The notes under the pieces are model-generated. The model was not told the origin of the DNA. It saw only the letters and a program-made list of their open reading frames with translations, and did not search any database. A stretch of 33,383 nt of DNA. It comes from a virus. Of this stretch, positions 24,603-32,214 are shown piece after piece. The position numbers and the translations under genes were made by a program. Positions within the stretch are counted from its first letter, which is position 1; each line of letters begins with the position of its first letter. The stretch spans positions 1-33,383 of the IMG/VR virus record IMGVR_UViG_3300028840_006402; one strand, 5' to 3'.

Positions 24603-25169
24603 TTATTCTCCTGCATCTTCGTTTTTGTTAAAATTAAGAATATCATAAATCTCAAATATATGATCTATGAAATGTTCTTCTAACTGATCTTTCACTTCCA
24701 TCCAGCGTTTATGTCTAATGCAGTCAATAGAAAGATCTTCGTTGTTTTCCTTCTTGGCTACAATTTTTTCGCAAATTCTGCATTTCCATTCTACAATATT
24801 ATCTGTACATATATAGCTAAAAAAAGAAAACATGGTTTTTGGCACATTGTTCTTGTAATGGAATTTATCTTCATGTTCTTTAATCAGTGTTTTTATTTTT
24901 GATTCAACATTGTTCACATCCGACCAACTATAATATGGATATGGATTGCCCTTGATATAAGGAGTTAAAGGTTCATCCGTTCCCGGAGGAACATATGGTT
25001 GCGTTGTAATAGTAGGGATTGAGACAGTATTTGAATGTCCAATTATCTCAATACTTTTTACTAATTCGGCTATTGCCACTATAAGATAATGATATTCAGG
25101 TTTTCCCTTACCTTTAGTTTCTTCAATACATTCTTGAAGTTTTTCGTTTAAAGATTTATTTAATTTCAT
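24603..25169 (-). CDS. Hypothetical protein with a Cys/His zinc-binding segment
   Basis: A 188-residue protein of unknown function. Residues 128-156 contain 'WKCRICEKIV' and 'DCIRHKRW' (C130, C133, C150, H153), spaced like a small zinc finger, followed by an amphipathic helix ('HFIDHIFEIYDIL'). The N-terminal half is helical and the centre is Pro-rich ('PTITTQPYVPPGTDEPLTPY'), probably a linker. It follows the putative head stopper gene and has the AGGAGAATAAGA ribosome-binding site shared with the next two genes. It could be a virion accessory or a protein partner of the triple glycosyltransferase; neither is shown by sequence. Confidence 0.7.
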   Translation of the reverse strand: MKLNKSLNEKLQECIEETKGKGKPEYHYLIVAIAELVKSIEIIGHSNTVSIPTITTQPYVPPGTDEPLTPYIKGNPYPYYSWSDVNNVESKIKTLIKEHEDKFHYKNNVPKTMFSFFSYICTDNIVEWKCRICEKIVAKKENNEDLSIDCIRHKRWMEVKDQLEEHFIDHIFEIYDILNFNKNEDAGE

Positions 25170-25179
25170 TCTTATTCTC

Positions 25180-25749
25180 CTATATCTCCGTTTTTGTTAA
25201 AATCATTTCTTTATGAGTATCCCCATCAAAAGATGTTATGTCTCTAATATTAGAAATAACATAATACTTCGGAACTTTATTTTCTTTTTTTACCAATATA
25301 TCATCGTTCTTTAAATCCACATTTGTTGCAGAATAAAAATCAGCATAATAATTAGTCCTCTCCCCCGGCAATTTCAACACTTCCATGTTGGTCTTTGTTC
25401 TGAAATAACCGTAGATAGTATACTTTGTTACCAGATTTCTGACATCTACGTTCGCTTCATCAAAAGTTTGGATCTTCATATAACCGGATAAACTCGCTGG
25501 AGTTACCCCCGATAGAGTCGTAAATAAATTCGTGCTTCTCTTTGATATATCGCTAGTATAAGTTAGTGTTTCTACTGTCGAACCATTCAAATAAATCGTT
25601 CCCGATTGAGCACTATTAAGTGTTATTAATATTAAAGATTCTTTTGCAGGATTTGGCTTTATGGAAACTTCATCAATTATTCCGTCATATAAAACATTGG
25701 TATACCTCTTTATCTCGACTAACTCGTTAGAAATGTCCTGTATCGTCAA
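25180..25749 (-). CDS. Putative head-tail joining (stopper) protein
   Basis: A 189-residue protein immediately downstream of the head-tail adaptor-like gene, the normal place of a head closure or stopper protein. It is beta-rich, with 'SGTIYLNGSTVETLTYTS' and 'VKKENKVPKYYVISNIRD', the latter like the 'gD.i...g..y.V..i' strand pair of small SH3-like stopper domains. The central 'LTTLSGVTPASLSGYMKIQT' is less typical. The start is TTG at 25749 with AGGAGAATAAAA in front, so the rare start codon is credible; a later start would remove part of the first helix. Function is inferred mainly from position. Confidence 0.6.
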   Translation of the reverse strand: MTIQDISNELVEIKRYTNVLYDGIIDEVSIKPNPAKESLILITLNSAQSGTIYLNGSTVETLTYTSDISKRSTNLFTTLSGVTPASLSGYMKIQTFDEANVDVRNLVTKYTIYGYFRTKTNMEVLKLPGERTNYYADFYSATNVDLKNDDILVKKENKVPKYYVISNIRDITSFDGDTHKEMILTKTEI

Positions 25750-25759
25750 TTTTATTCTC

Positions 25760-26347
25760 CTATTTGAATTGCCGCCTGAAAGGGTGAAGCAACGTATAAA
25801 TTCCGGGAGGCATCCCGTCAGTTAAATCATACCTTGTGTAATAATCTTCCCCTGCCTTTCTGGTTCTTATATCGTCAACACCGGAATCATAAAAATCACG
25901 CCTTACCAGCTTCATAGTTGCAAGTTTTATCGCATCAGGGATAGCCGTTGAAGCATACCCTGCCGTATAGGTAATCTCGAACTCCTTGTCCCCCTCATAC
26001 CAGTAGTCTTTTATGTAGTTTATAACATCTATATTATCAGTCGGTTTTTTTCTCAACATCCCCTTGTCGTAATACGAGTTATAATCGGTTCCCTCTACAA
26101 CAGCAGTCCCATGACTCGTTGCCCCTGCTATGCTCGTAACCGGATACTGCTTTAAAAATATCGCAACCTGCTTGTATTTAATGTCATGGTATTCGGTATA
26201 CGTATCAGATATTATGTCCCTGTGAAGCCATTGCTGAATCGAAGCAGTATATCCCTTTATAAGCGTATCAAGCCAGCCGTCATATTTTTCTTCGTCAACC
26301 AGCTTGCAAGCCATCTTTGCTTCATTTAAAGTGATAAACTTTGCCAT
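25760..26347 (-). CDS. Head-tail connector (gp6-like adaptor) protein
   Basis: A 195-residue protein that likely attaches below the portal ring. The N-terminus 'FITLNEAKMACKLVDEEKYDGWLDTLIKGYTAS' followed by 'IQQWLHRDI', a 'LKQYPVTSIAGATSHG' strand and 'FEITYTAGYASTAIPDAIKLATMKLV' is characteristic of HK97 gp6 / SPP1 gp15-like connectors: a helical bundle, then 'Y.aGy....iP..lk.A...l'. The call is well supported by motif and by position after the capsid gene. The Shine-Dalgarno is GGAGTC, 7 bases from the ATG. The short gap to the stop of the preceding gene holds no signal. Confidence 0.86.
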   Translation of the reverse strand: MAKFITLNEAKMACKLVDEEKYDGWLDTLIKGYTASIQQWLHRDIISDTYTEYHDIKYKQVAIFLKQYPVTSIAGATSHGTAVVEGTDYNSYYDKGMLRKKPTDNIDVINYIKDYWYEGDKEFEITYTAGYASTAIPDAIKLATMKLVRRDFYDSGVDDIRTRKAGEDYYTRYDLTDGMPPGIYTLLHPFRRQFK

Positions 26348-26368
26348 CGCATAGACTCCTATTAATAT

Positions 26369-26815
26369 TTATTTTTTGGCATTAGGGTTGTGACCCTTAA
26401 TGTATAATTGTAAATGGCTCGTGGGCATAAAAGCATCCCCGCATCCACATTTACATATTCTCTCTGATAAAACTTTCTTTGGCTTTTTATTGAGATTAGA
26501 CCTTCCTTTTCTCCCGTAAGTATCCTGCATATATTCCTCTCTCGTAGATGGAAGGGTTTCGCTTTTCCTTTGCTCCCTGCTGTTTTTATCCAGCAAACCC
26601 CTCTTTACAAAATGATCCCATACATTCTGAGGAAGATCATCGACTGTAATTACTACCGGGAATCCCCTGATTCTCACAGCCGGAACATATTTGTCGTTCT
26701 TTACAACAGCGTAACCCTTGTAGCATTTAACTATTTCGTCATAAAGCCGCACTTTAGTGACACACGTGTTGTTTGTTATGCCCCCAGCCATGTTTTGCGA
26801 TAATATCGTTGTCAT
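26369..26815 (-). CDS. Capsid-adjacent small protein with KC-GY module and CxCxC zinc-like tail
   Basis: A 148-residue protein encoded directly after the major capsid gene. Residues 25-72 contain 'YDEIVKCYKGYAVVKNDKYV' and 'GFPVVITVDDLPQNVWDHF', a small beta-rich module that resembles the first 60 residues of the giant GT2-GT9-radical SAM fusion. A basic linker follows (about 76-118). The C-terminus 'CKCGCGDAFMPTSH' (C121, C123, C125) with 'GHNPNAKK' matches a short metal-binding motif seen in many phage proteins. Possible roles are head decoration or minor head protein; neither is proven. Its ATG follows AAAGGAACG at about 10 bases. Confidence 0.68.
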   Translation of the reverse strand: MTTILSQNMAGGITNNTCVTKVRLYDEIVKCYKGYAVVKNDKYVPAVRIRGFPVVITVDDLPQNVWDHFVKRGLLDKNSREQRKSETLPSTREEYMQDTYGRKGRSNLNKKPKKVLSERICKCGCGDAFMPTSHLQLYIKGHNPNAKK

Positions 26816-26834
26816 GTACGTTCGTTCCTTTCTT

Positions 26835-26876
26835 AAAAATCGGGGAGCGAGGAAGGAGAATAAAATCTAATCCCCG
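26835..26876 (-). terminator. Weak terminator-like hairpin after the capsid gene
   Basis: On the minus strand CGGGGA pairs with TCCCCG across a 24-base loop (with a possible inner AGA/TCT pairing) and is followed by ATTTTTAAG. It lies 18 bases past the major capsid stop and could lower transcription of the connector genes relative to capsid. The short stem and long loop make it much weaker than the hairpin behind the major tail gene. Confidence 0.4.
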
Positions 26877-26893
26877 CATCCCCTTGGAAAAAT

Positions 26894-27847
26894 TTAGTCG
26901 GCATCAGCCCAAATTCCAATAAGTTTAGAAATTTTAAGCGGATTCCTTAAAACGAGAACTTCGTCGCAGAAGATTTCGAACTCGTCATACTGAGAAGTTG
27001 TTTTTGCCAGAGGCATCATTGTTACAGGTGTTAATTCACCTCTCCAGAGATGATCCGTATCAACAAAGTAAATTGAACTGGAAGAACCACCAGTATTTGC
27101 CTGCTCAGTCGTTCCATTGAAGAACTGAGTTATCGGCATGTTGGTGCTGATATAGATAGGTACTCCATTATATGTAAGTACTTTAAATCCACCAGCAACT
27201 TCGGTTACGTTTACAAATCTCTGATTAGCCTGCAATAAAGCGTTCAACTCTCTACGAGTTCGTCTCGCCATTATAATCATATCGGGGTTACCAATATTCT
27301 TGTCCATCGCTTCATCCATCAGCGATAAAGTTAAATCATCTCCACCCTGACTTGTCGTACATGCTACCATCTGGTTGTCAGTGCATAGATACTGTATACC
27401 TTCAGGGGTGCTGGCTGAACTTACACCAGTCATAAAAGCCTGATCTTCGGTGTCTTTCCAGCTTTCCATTTTGTTCTCAATTTCTTCCATGAGAACGTCT
27501 ATGTATGAAGCACCAGTTCTTTGAAGTTTCCTCGTTACCCTACCTTTACCAAGGATAGTCCTGTAAGCGAATGAAAACTGTGCATATGAACCAGCATCTT
27601 CTGTAGCAGTATCGGTATCAGCAACCCACTCAGCAGGAGTAGATCCGGGAGATGCCCTGTTTAAAAGCCAATTCTGACCGGAACCCTGTTTCGTAGGAAG
27701 ATTTACCCTGATTGGGTTCTGATAATCTGCAAGTAAAGGGATAACCTTATCGACTACGGGCTGTAAAAGTTTAGTACCCGCACCGGATGAAGTCAAAGCC
27801 TTGCGAATAGTCGCCAATCCTTCTGTCCAAATATCACCGTGAGCCAT
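26894..27847 (-). CDS. Major capsid protein (HK97 fold)
   Basis: A 317-residue protein following a scaffold gene, with the layout of HK97-fold capsid proteins: an N-terminal arm, then 'NPIRVNLPTKQGSGQNWLL' and 'EDAGSYAQFSFAYRTILGKG', a long spine helix 'IDVLMEEIENKMESWKDTEDQAFMTG', an A-domain 'NPDMIIMARRTRRELNALLQANQRF', the 'GGFKVLTYNGVPIYISTNMP' hairpin and the end 'LVLRNPLKISKLIGI'. The frame opens at a GTG at 27856, but GGGGGTGAT overlaps that codon, and the ATG at 27847 has the right spacing. The Shine-Dalgarno AGGGGGTGATAT is shared with the major tail gene. Because proteases are encoded upstream, the N-terminal arm may be trimmed in the virion (inference). Confidence 0.93.
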   Translation of the reverse strand: MAHGDIWTEGLATIRKALTSSGAGTKLLQPVVDKVIPLLADYQNPIRVNLPTKQGSGQNWLLNRASPGSTPAEWVADTDTATEDAGSYAQFSFAYRTILGKGRVTRKLQRTGASYIDVLMEEIENKMESWKDTEDQAFMTGVSSASTPEGIQYLCTDNQMVACTTSQGGDDLTLSLMDEAMDKNIGNPDMIIMARRTRRELNALLQANQRFVNVTEVAGGFKVLTYNGVPIYISTNMPITQFFNGTTEQANTGGSSSSIYFVDTDHLWRGELTPVTMMPLAKTTSQYDEFEIFCDEVLVLRNPLKISKLIGIWADAD

Positions 27848-27921
27848 ATATATCACCCCCTATGTGTCTTGCTCGGCATAATGTTTCGTATTTGCATTGT
27901 CTCAATTTCCATCCTTAATAT

Positions 27922-28806
27922 TTAATATCCGTGATTCAACTTGGCTTTCGAATCCTTCATAGCCGTCTTGAAACTTTCAATCGGATTCAGCTTCCTTTTG
28001 TTCATCTCATACTTGAACTCAGGGTTGCTTATTTTGTCGAGAAATTCCGTTAGTTCGTTTTCGTCAGAGTCGACATCACGGCTATTTGCAGGTTCCTCTA
28101 CTATCGCTTTGCGGTCAGGGATCTCGTTCTTTAATGCCTCGATTTCCCTTTCTTTCTCTGCAAGCAGTGTTTTGAGATTTTCGATTTCAGGATTCTTGTC
28201 ATCGACAGTATTTTGGGGTTCGTTTTTTTCGTCAACAGGCTCTTCTTTTGCATCAGCCAAAACCTCGTCTTTTACTTCGTCTTTTACCTCGTTCACAACT
28301 TCAGACTCTTTCTTCAACTCGTCACCGATAGGATTTCCGGGAGTGTCAAGAGTCATCCTCTCGGAATTTTTCTTTTCGGCAACCTCTGTTTTAGGTTCAG
28401 GCTTAACATCGGCATTTGCACTGTCGAGTTGCTCGTTAAGTTCCGCAAGAGTGTCAAGCTGTTCAGGATCAACAACTTTTTTGTTCCTTAAATCAGCTTC
28501 CCTTGCCATTGCTTCCACGTCAACTTCGCCTTTTATTTCCGCTGTTTGTTTTGTTTTTTCTTCTTTCGCCATTTCTTCATCACCCCCTCCTTCTGTATGT
28601 TCATCTAACTCTAAATCTTCCCCTTCAACTTCTTTTTTCTCTTTAACTTCTTCTTCATCACATTTATCCGGGCTTTTCTTTTTACGCTTAAAAATCATAA
28701 ATTCTTTCAAATTTGCACCGTCGTCAACGTAAGATACTTCATCTAAAAAAGCCTTTTTAAAAACTCTGGGCTTTTTTTCTTCGCCCTTACTCTTTTTCTT
28801 TGCCAT
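27922..28806 (-). CDS. Scaffold protein with XkdF-like N-terminal segment
   Basis: A 294-residue, very acidic, Glu/Lys-rich helical protein lying between protease and capsid, as scaffolds do. Residues 15-43, 'VFKKAFLDEVSYVDDGANLK' onward, resemble the 'EVS.VD.GAN' segment that forms the end of XkdF-type proteases, so the N-terminus looks like a continuation of the upstream gene. The rest is coiled coil ('ENLKTLLAEKEREIEALKNE') and short repeats ('EVKDEVKDEV'). The C-terminus 'NPIESFKTAMKDSKAKLNHGY' is probably the capsid-binding helix. Its ATG has GGAGGTGG at 6 bases and overlaps the protease by 20 bases in the +1 frame. A strong internal start at codon 79 probably yields a second, 216-residue scaffold lacking the N-terminal segment. 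Confidence 0.85.
   Translation of the reverse strand: MAKKKSKGEEKKPRVFKKAFLDEVSYVDDGANLKEFMIFKRKKKSPDKCDEEEVKEKKEVEGEDLELDEHTEGGGDEEMAKEEKTKQTAEIKGEVDVEAMAREADLRNKKVVDPEQLDTLAELNEQLDSANADVKPEPKTEVAEKKNSERMTLDTPGNPIGDELKKESEVVNEVKDEVKDEVLADAKEEPVDEKNEPQNTVDDKNPEIENLKTLLAEKEREIEALKNEIPDRKAIVEEPANSRDVDSDENELTEFLDKISNPEFKYEMNKRKLNPIESFKTAMKDSKAKLNHGY
28570..28592 (-). promoter_or_regulatory. Internal Shine-Dalgarno and in-frame ATG inside the scaffold gene
   Basis: The minus strand reads AAGGAGGGGGTGATGAAGAA followed by ATG, in frame at codon 79. The GGGGGTGA core and spacing match the sites before the major capsid, major tail and tape measure genes. The peptide side (EGGGDEEM) is not conserved-looking protein, so the purine run is plausibly kept for ribosome binding. 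Confidence 0.68.
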
Positions 28807-29410
28807 CTTCGTCCACCTCCACCAAGCCTACTCCAGATGTGGAATAGCCTCGTATTTCCTTATTTTTTATTTTCTCTAAAACCTGATCGTTTAAAACTTC
28901 AGTGTTCATAAACCATGTACCACGCTTGATCTTGCCGCTTTCAATCAAGTTCATAATTTCATCACTAAAAAACATGCTGTCAACTATAGCCCCGAACTGG
29001 GTTTTGCCGGGAATCTCGTAATCGAGTTCCATCTTCTTTTCAATTTCGACAGCATTTTCTAATTTCTCAAAATCTACTCCGGCTATTTCCCTGCCGTCTT
29101 CCGTCTCATACAATTGTATCGCATCAATGCTCTTTAAAAATTTCTTCAGGTTTGCAACATTACCGTGCATATAAGAAATTATCTGGCTCGTTTTCATGTA
29201 TTCATGAGCCATATCCTCTACAACGTCATAAGGGAAGAGATCCCCCTGCCCGTCAACTTCGTCCGCCTGAGTTACAACCCCCCCAACTATCCGCTTTTCC
29301 ATATCAATAACTTCAGGGTCAATGTCCATTTTCTTCTCTATGTATTTTTCTTTATCCATACTCTTTTTTATTCTCTTGCCCGATTTCTTAATCTTGTTGT
29401 CTATAAACAT
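28787..29410 (-). CDS. XkdF-like prohead serine protease
   Basis: A 207-residue protein. 'RIVGGVVTQADEVDGQGDLFPYDVVEDMAHEY' (split over residues 40-71), 'SYMHGN' with H82, 'GTWFMNTEVLNDQVLEKI' and 'KNKEIRGYSTSGVGLVEV' (S190 and S192) follow the layout of the XkdF / phage serine protease family related to herpesvirus assemblins, which cut scaffold and capsid arms during head maturation. H82 and S190 or S192 are the likely catalytic pair. I place the start at the ATG at 29410, which has a TAGGGGGGG site; the longer open frame to 29473 would overlap the ClpP-like gene and has no better site. A ClpP-like protease is encoded next to it, which is unusual. Confidence 0.82.
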   Translation of the reverse strand: MFIDNKIKKSGKRIKKSMDKEKYIEKKMDIDPEVIDMEKRIVGGVVTQADEVDGQGDLFPYDVVEDMAHEYMKTSQIISYMHGNVANLKKFLKSIDAIQLYETEDGREIAGVDFEKLENAVEIEKKMELDYEIPGKTQFGAIVDSMFFSDEIMNLIESGKIKRGTWFMNTEVLNDQVLEKIKNKEIRGYSTSGVGLVEVDEDGKEKE

Positions 29411-29423
29411 TAATGTTCCCCCC

Positions 29424-30116
29424 CTACGATACAATTTCGTCCACAAGACCATATTTAAGTGCTGTTTCAGCATCCCACCAAATATCGTGTCTCAAAATCT
29501 CGTCAAGTTCGTCTTCGGGAACATTAGCATATTCCCTGTAAGCATTCTTTATCTTCTCCATGAACATATCCATGTTCTTTTTCGAATCGGCAAGTTGCGT
29601 ATATTTACCCATCGAAAAACTCGAAAGTTCATGGATTAAAATAAACCCGTTCTTTTTGATATATCTGATATTACCCACGATACTCATAAGGGTAGCTGCA
29701 GAAGCAGCACTGTTGTCTATCAATGTATATATAGGAATCTTCTGGCTTATGTTCTTAATTTCATCCATCGCACTGAATCCTGCCATTAAATCTCCACCGG
29801 AACTGTTTATATACAGCCATATTTCTTCTGTCTCATCAATCAGCTTTTCTGAGATATAACGTAAGTCCATTATCAATCGCTGAACAGAATACATGTCAAC
29901 ATTATCATAAAAATATATGCTTTTCTTTTGTTTTTCCTTTTTTTCGGGTTCGTCCTCAGATTTTACGTTATCGGATAGGGATTTCTGAAAATCAACTTCC
30001 TTGACCCTCGAACGCTTTCCGTCCCCCCATATTACATTGTCTGCGTTCCGCACTTCGTTAAACACACTGCCACCATGACTTAACACGGAAGTAATTATGT
30101 CCCTTATTTTAAACAT
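29424..30116 (-). CDS. ClpP-like (S14) head maturation protease
   Basis: A 230-residue protein with an N-terminal extension of about 65 residues and a ClpP-type protease core. 'EEIWLYINSSGGDLMAGFSA' at 98-116 is the conserved region before the active site; 'DNSAASAATLMSIVG' carries the nucleophile S139, 'FILIHELSS' carries H162 and 'RHDIWWDAETALKYGLVDEI' carries D211, so the Ser-His-Asp triad is intact. Such proteases are used by many phages to trim scaffold and capsid during head maturation and can assemble in the prohead. The ATG overlaps the portal stop by one base (TAATG). Family call is firm; which substrate it cuts beside the XkdF-like enzyme is unknown. Confidence 0.93.
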   Translation of the reverse strand: MFKIRDIITSVLSHGGSVFNEVRNADNVIWGDGKRSRVKEVDFQKSLSDNVKSEDEPEKKEKQKKSIYFYDNVDMYSVQRLIMDLRYISEKLIDETEEIWLYINSSGGDLMAGFSAMDEIKNISQKIPIYTLIDNSAASAATLMSIVGNIRYIKKNGFILIHELSSFSMGKYTQLADSKKNMDMFMEKIKNAYREYANVPEDELDEILRHDIWWDAETALKYGLVDEIVS

Positions 30117-32014
30117 TAGCTGTCAGCCCCTTTCGTTTTCTCCTTTAATATGTTTTCTACAAAACCACATATGTCCTGATGTATCGGAACAATTGCCCTG
30201 TCCGACACTATCCTCCGTAAATTCTTGGATACATAATTCGTTGACCTGCTTTTAAAATTCCTGTTCCTGAAAACAGATATGCTTTTGGCAATTTTCGATT
30301 TTATACCGATAAGAAGCAACGAATTAAGGTCTTTGTTTTTGATATTGTTCTCTTTTAGCACATTATTCATCTTGGAATACAACTGATCCCCCATCCTGTC
30401 AATCACATTCCTTGTCTTTTCTTTTTCATATATAACCGACTGCACCAAAGCTGGCATTAACCATTTCTCCGATTCGTCAAATACTTCCATCAATTCCTGT
30501 TTCAGTTTAGTGTTCAAATTCTGTTCATCGTCAACATCATCATTGTTCACTTCTTCAACATTATCGGGTTCTTCTTTTTCTTCCTTTGGAAAAAATTTCT
30601 TGGATTTATTATCAACATTATTGTTACCCTGCTCTAATCCGGTAATATTGTTGTTCAAATATGTAAGCTGGTCTGCCATGTCTTTGACAAGGACAGCACC
30701 AAAAGGCAAATTCGGGTGTAATATGTATGGTTCGTCCCCGCCGGGTATTGCATCCTCGTTCAACCTGTATCTGAGTTCGTTTATTGTCAATATCCCCATC
30801 GGAACAAGGTTAGCCAACTGTAAAATATGTGAAAGGTCATCTTCCTTCGGCTTGTCAAACTCGATAGAAATGTTCGGGCTGAAATGCGACCAGATTATCT
30901 CTATGTCTATGTAATCTTTTAATATTAAACTTATAGGGCGAAGCAGTTTGCTGTTGGATATGCTCTCCTGCACCATTGCCGTTGCCCTGGTGGTATCCTC
31001 GATGGAACCCATTTCCAACGGAGTTATACCAAAGCACCTGAATATCATCCTGTGGATCTTGTCAATGAGTTCTGATAATTGCAGTTCTTTCGGGTCTTTA
31101 GTAAGTCGTGTCCATTCGACTTTCTCCGTATCATGTATAATTGTAAGTTCGTAATCTTTCTTGCCTCCCGAACCGCCTTCTTCAAAATATTCCCTTGCCC
31201 TCTCATATGCCTGCTCTCCTATCTTTCCGAGATTCAATATTCCCGGAGGTATCTGGTCGTATTCCGATATTTTAGCAATCAACTGTGTTGAAAGCATTGC
31301 AGCAGCAATCTCGTTTACAAGAGCATCCATCACTGGATTACCGTAAGGAGTAGATGAAGAAGGATGCATTACAAGATATATGATTTCTTCGGGTGCAAAA
31401 GATACAACCCTGTTTTTATTAACAAATCTTTGTTCATACCCTCCAACAACACCGTGCTGGTTAATCTTTACATGAAAATGCTTCGGGTCTCTCGACCATA
31501 TTTCAGTTAGTTCCCTGTTTTTGTTAAATACTTTTTCTATTACAGATGTGTCGTATATAAGGAGGTCTCTTACAACCTTACTCCTGAATGTGCTGAAACT
31601 CTCATCGTTTGCGTTCGGATTTTTAAAAAATTCCGTTGCCCTTTTAATTTGGTTTTTAGTCCTGACGCTTATGTTGCTTGTATCCGGCGTATTGCTTACA
31701 ATTCTCCAGTCAAGGGAAGATATGATTCTTGTAATTCCGTCTATGATTGCACGGATAACAGAAGATTTTAAATATATTTGTTCTAATTCTCGCCAAGATA
31801 TGTTGTTGTATCTTGCATTTGTAGAGGGAGAAAGGTCTCTGTTTTTACCAAGATCCCATGTAGAGAAGGAAGGGTCGTATGCCTTTGCCCTTTTTTTAAT
31901 AGGAGCAACTTCGTTGGAAGGAGCAGGAACTTCACGTATGACCTCTTTAGTTACAACTTTGGCTTCCTGAAGCCTTTTTAACGCTATTTTTTGTTCCCAT
32001 CTATCAAGAAACAT
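30116..32014 (-). CDS. Portal protein
   Basis: A 632-residue portal that would form the dodecameric ring at one head vertex. 'SVIRAIIDGITRIISSLDWRI' near the N-terminus, 'VFNKNRELTEIWSRDPKHFHV', 'YLVMHPSSSTPYGNPVMDAL', 'RMIFRCFGITPLEMGSIEDT' and 'AMVQESISNSKLLRPISLIL' follow the order of HK97/SPP1-type portals, with the crown after 'NELRYRLNEDAIPGGDEPYI'. The C-terminal 180 residues are acidic then basic ('NRNFKSRSTNYVSKNLRRIV') and may reach into the head. The ATG has AAAAGG close by and AAGGAGAG further up. It is the first gene after the promoter region, and the large terminase, normally beside it, is not in the window. Confidence 0.9.
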   Translation of the reverse strand: MFLDRWEQKIALKRLQEAKVVTKEVIREVPAPSNEVAPIKKRAKAYDPSFSTWDLGKNRDLSPSTNARYNNISWRELEQIYLKSSVIRAIIDGITRIISSLDWRIVSNTPDTSNISVRTKNQIKRATEFFKNPNANDESFSTFRSKVVRDLLIYDTSVIEKVFNKNRELTEIWSRDPKHFHVKINQHGVVGGYEQRFVNKNRVVSFAPEEIIYLVMHPSSSTPYGNPVMDALVNEIAAAMLSTQLIAKISEYDQIPPGILNLGKIGEQAYERAREYFEEGGSGGKKDYELTIIHDTEKVEWTRLTKDPKELQLSELIDKIHRMIFRCFGITPLEMGSIEDTTRATAMVQESISNSKLLRPISLILKDYIDIEIIWSHFSPNISIEFDKPKEDDLSHILQLANLVPMGILTINELRYRLNEDAIPGGDEPYILHPNLPFGAVLVKDMADQLTYLNNNITGLEQGNNNVDNKSKKFFPKEEKEEPDNVEEVNNDDVDDEQNLNTKLKQELMEVFDESEKWLMPALVQSVIYEKEKTRNVIDRMGDQLYSKMNNVLKENNIKNKDLNSLLLIGIKSKIAKSISVFRNRNFKSRSTNYVSKNLRRIVSDRAIVPIHQDICGFVENILKEKTKGADS

Positions 32015-32044
32015 ATCCTTTTCGCATCTCTCCTTATGCTCACC

Positions 32045-32059
32045 GTTGCAAAATGCAAC
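32045..32059 (-). promoter_or_regulatory. Perfect hyphenated palindrome in the portal leader (possible operator)
   Basis: GTTGCA and TGCAAC arms flank a 3-base centre, 13 bases downstream of the predicted -10 box and about 30 bases before the portal ATG. It sits where a repressor or activator of the late operon would bind, or it could form a small hairpin in the leader RNA. No copy was noticed elsewhere in the window, so the role is speculative. Confidence 0.4.
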
Positions 32060-32071
32060 ACTTCTACTTTT

Positions 32072-32100
32072 AACATAATGTAATAAAAATAGAAAGTCAA
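32072..32100 (-). promoter_or_regulatory. Sigma70-type promoter for the virion operon
   Basis: Minus strand TTGACT (32100-32095), a 17-base AT-rich spacer and TATGTT (32077-32072). Five of six bases match the -35 consensus and four of six the -10 consensus, with ideal spacing. It lies between a strong upstream terminator and the portal gene, and no comparable promoter occurs further down, so it may drive the whole operon to base 1. Confidence 0.6.
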
Positions 32101-32175
32101 GAAGAATTATAGAAAGTATAAAAAATATTTTGCGTATTTATGATTTTCTGTGCATTTTTTGAACAATAAAACGCA

Positions 32176-32206
32176 TTTATAGGCAGGATGTATCAAAGTG
32201 TGTCAA
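32176..32206 (-). promoter_or_regulatory. Second promoter-like element
   Basis: TTGACA (perfect -35 consensus) and TATAAA lie on the minus strand with a 19-base spacer, longer than the 16-18 usually used, just after the terminator T-tract. It may be an auxiliary promoter or chance in AT-rich DNA. Confidence 0.35.
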
Positions 32207-32214
32207 AAGAACAC

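Noticed and set aside
26855-26866. GGAGAATAAAAT, the common gene leader, on the plus strand after the capsid gene
   Set aside because: It is followed by ATC and then a stop, with no open frame; it lies in the loop of the weak hairpin and is probably chance.
27857-27921. A promoter-like TTGAGA ... TTATGC before the major capsid gene
   Set aside because: Both boxes are weak and the -10 lacks the conserved bases; AT-rich DNA gives many such pairs.
28262-28292. Short tandem repeat coding for EVKDEVKDEV in the scaffold
   Set aside because: Only two to three imperfect units in a low-complexity acidic protein; no sign of a functional DNA repeat.
27941-28732. A 263-codon open frame on the plus strand opposite the scaffold gene
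   Set aside because: Its product is almost pure Ser/Phe/Leu, the mirror of the Glu/Lys codons of the scaffold on the other strand. It has no ribosome-binding site and opposes every other gene.
28787-28806. Ribosomal frameshift fusing the XkdF-like protease with the scaffold
   Set aside because: The scaffold is in the +1 frame, not -1, and its ATG has a strong GGAGGTGG site, so independent initiation explains it better.
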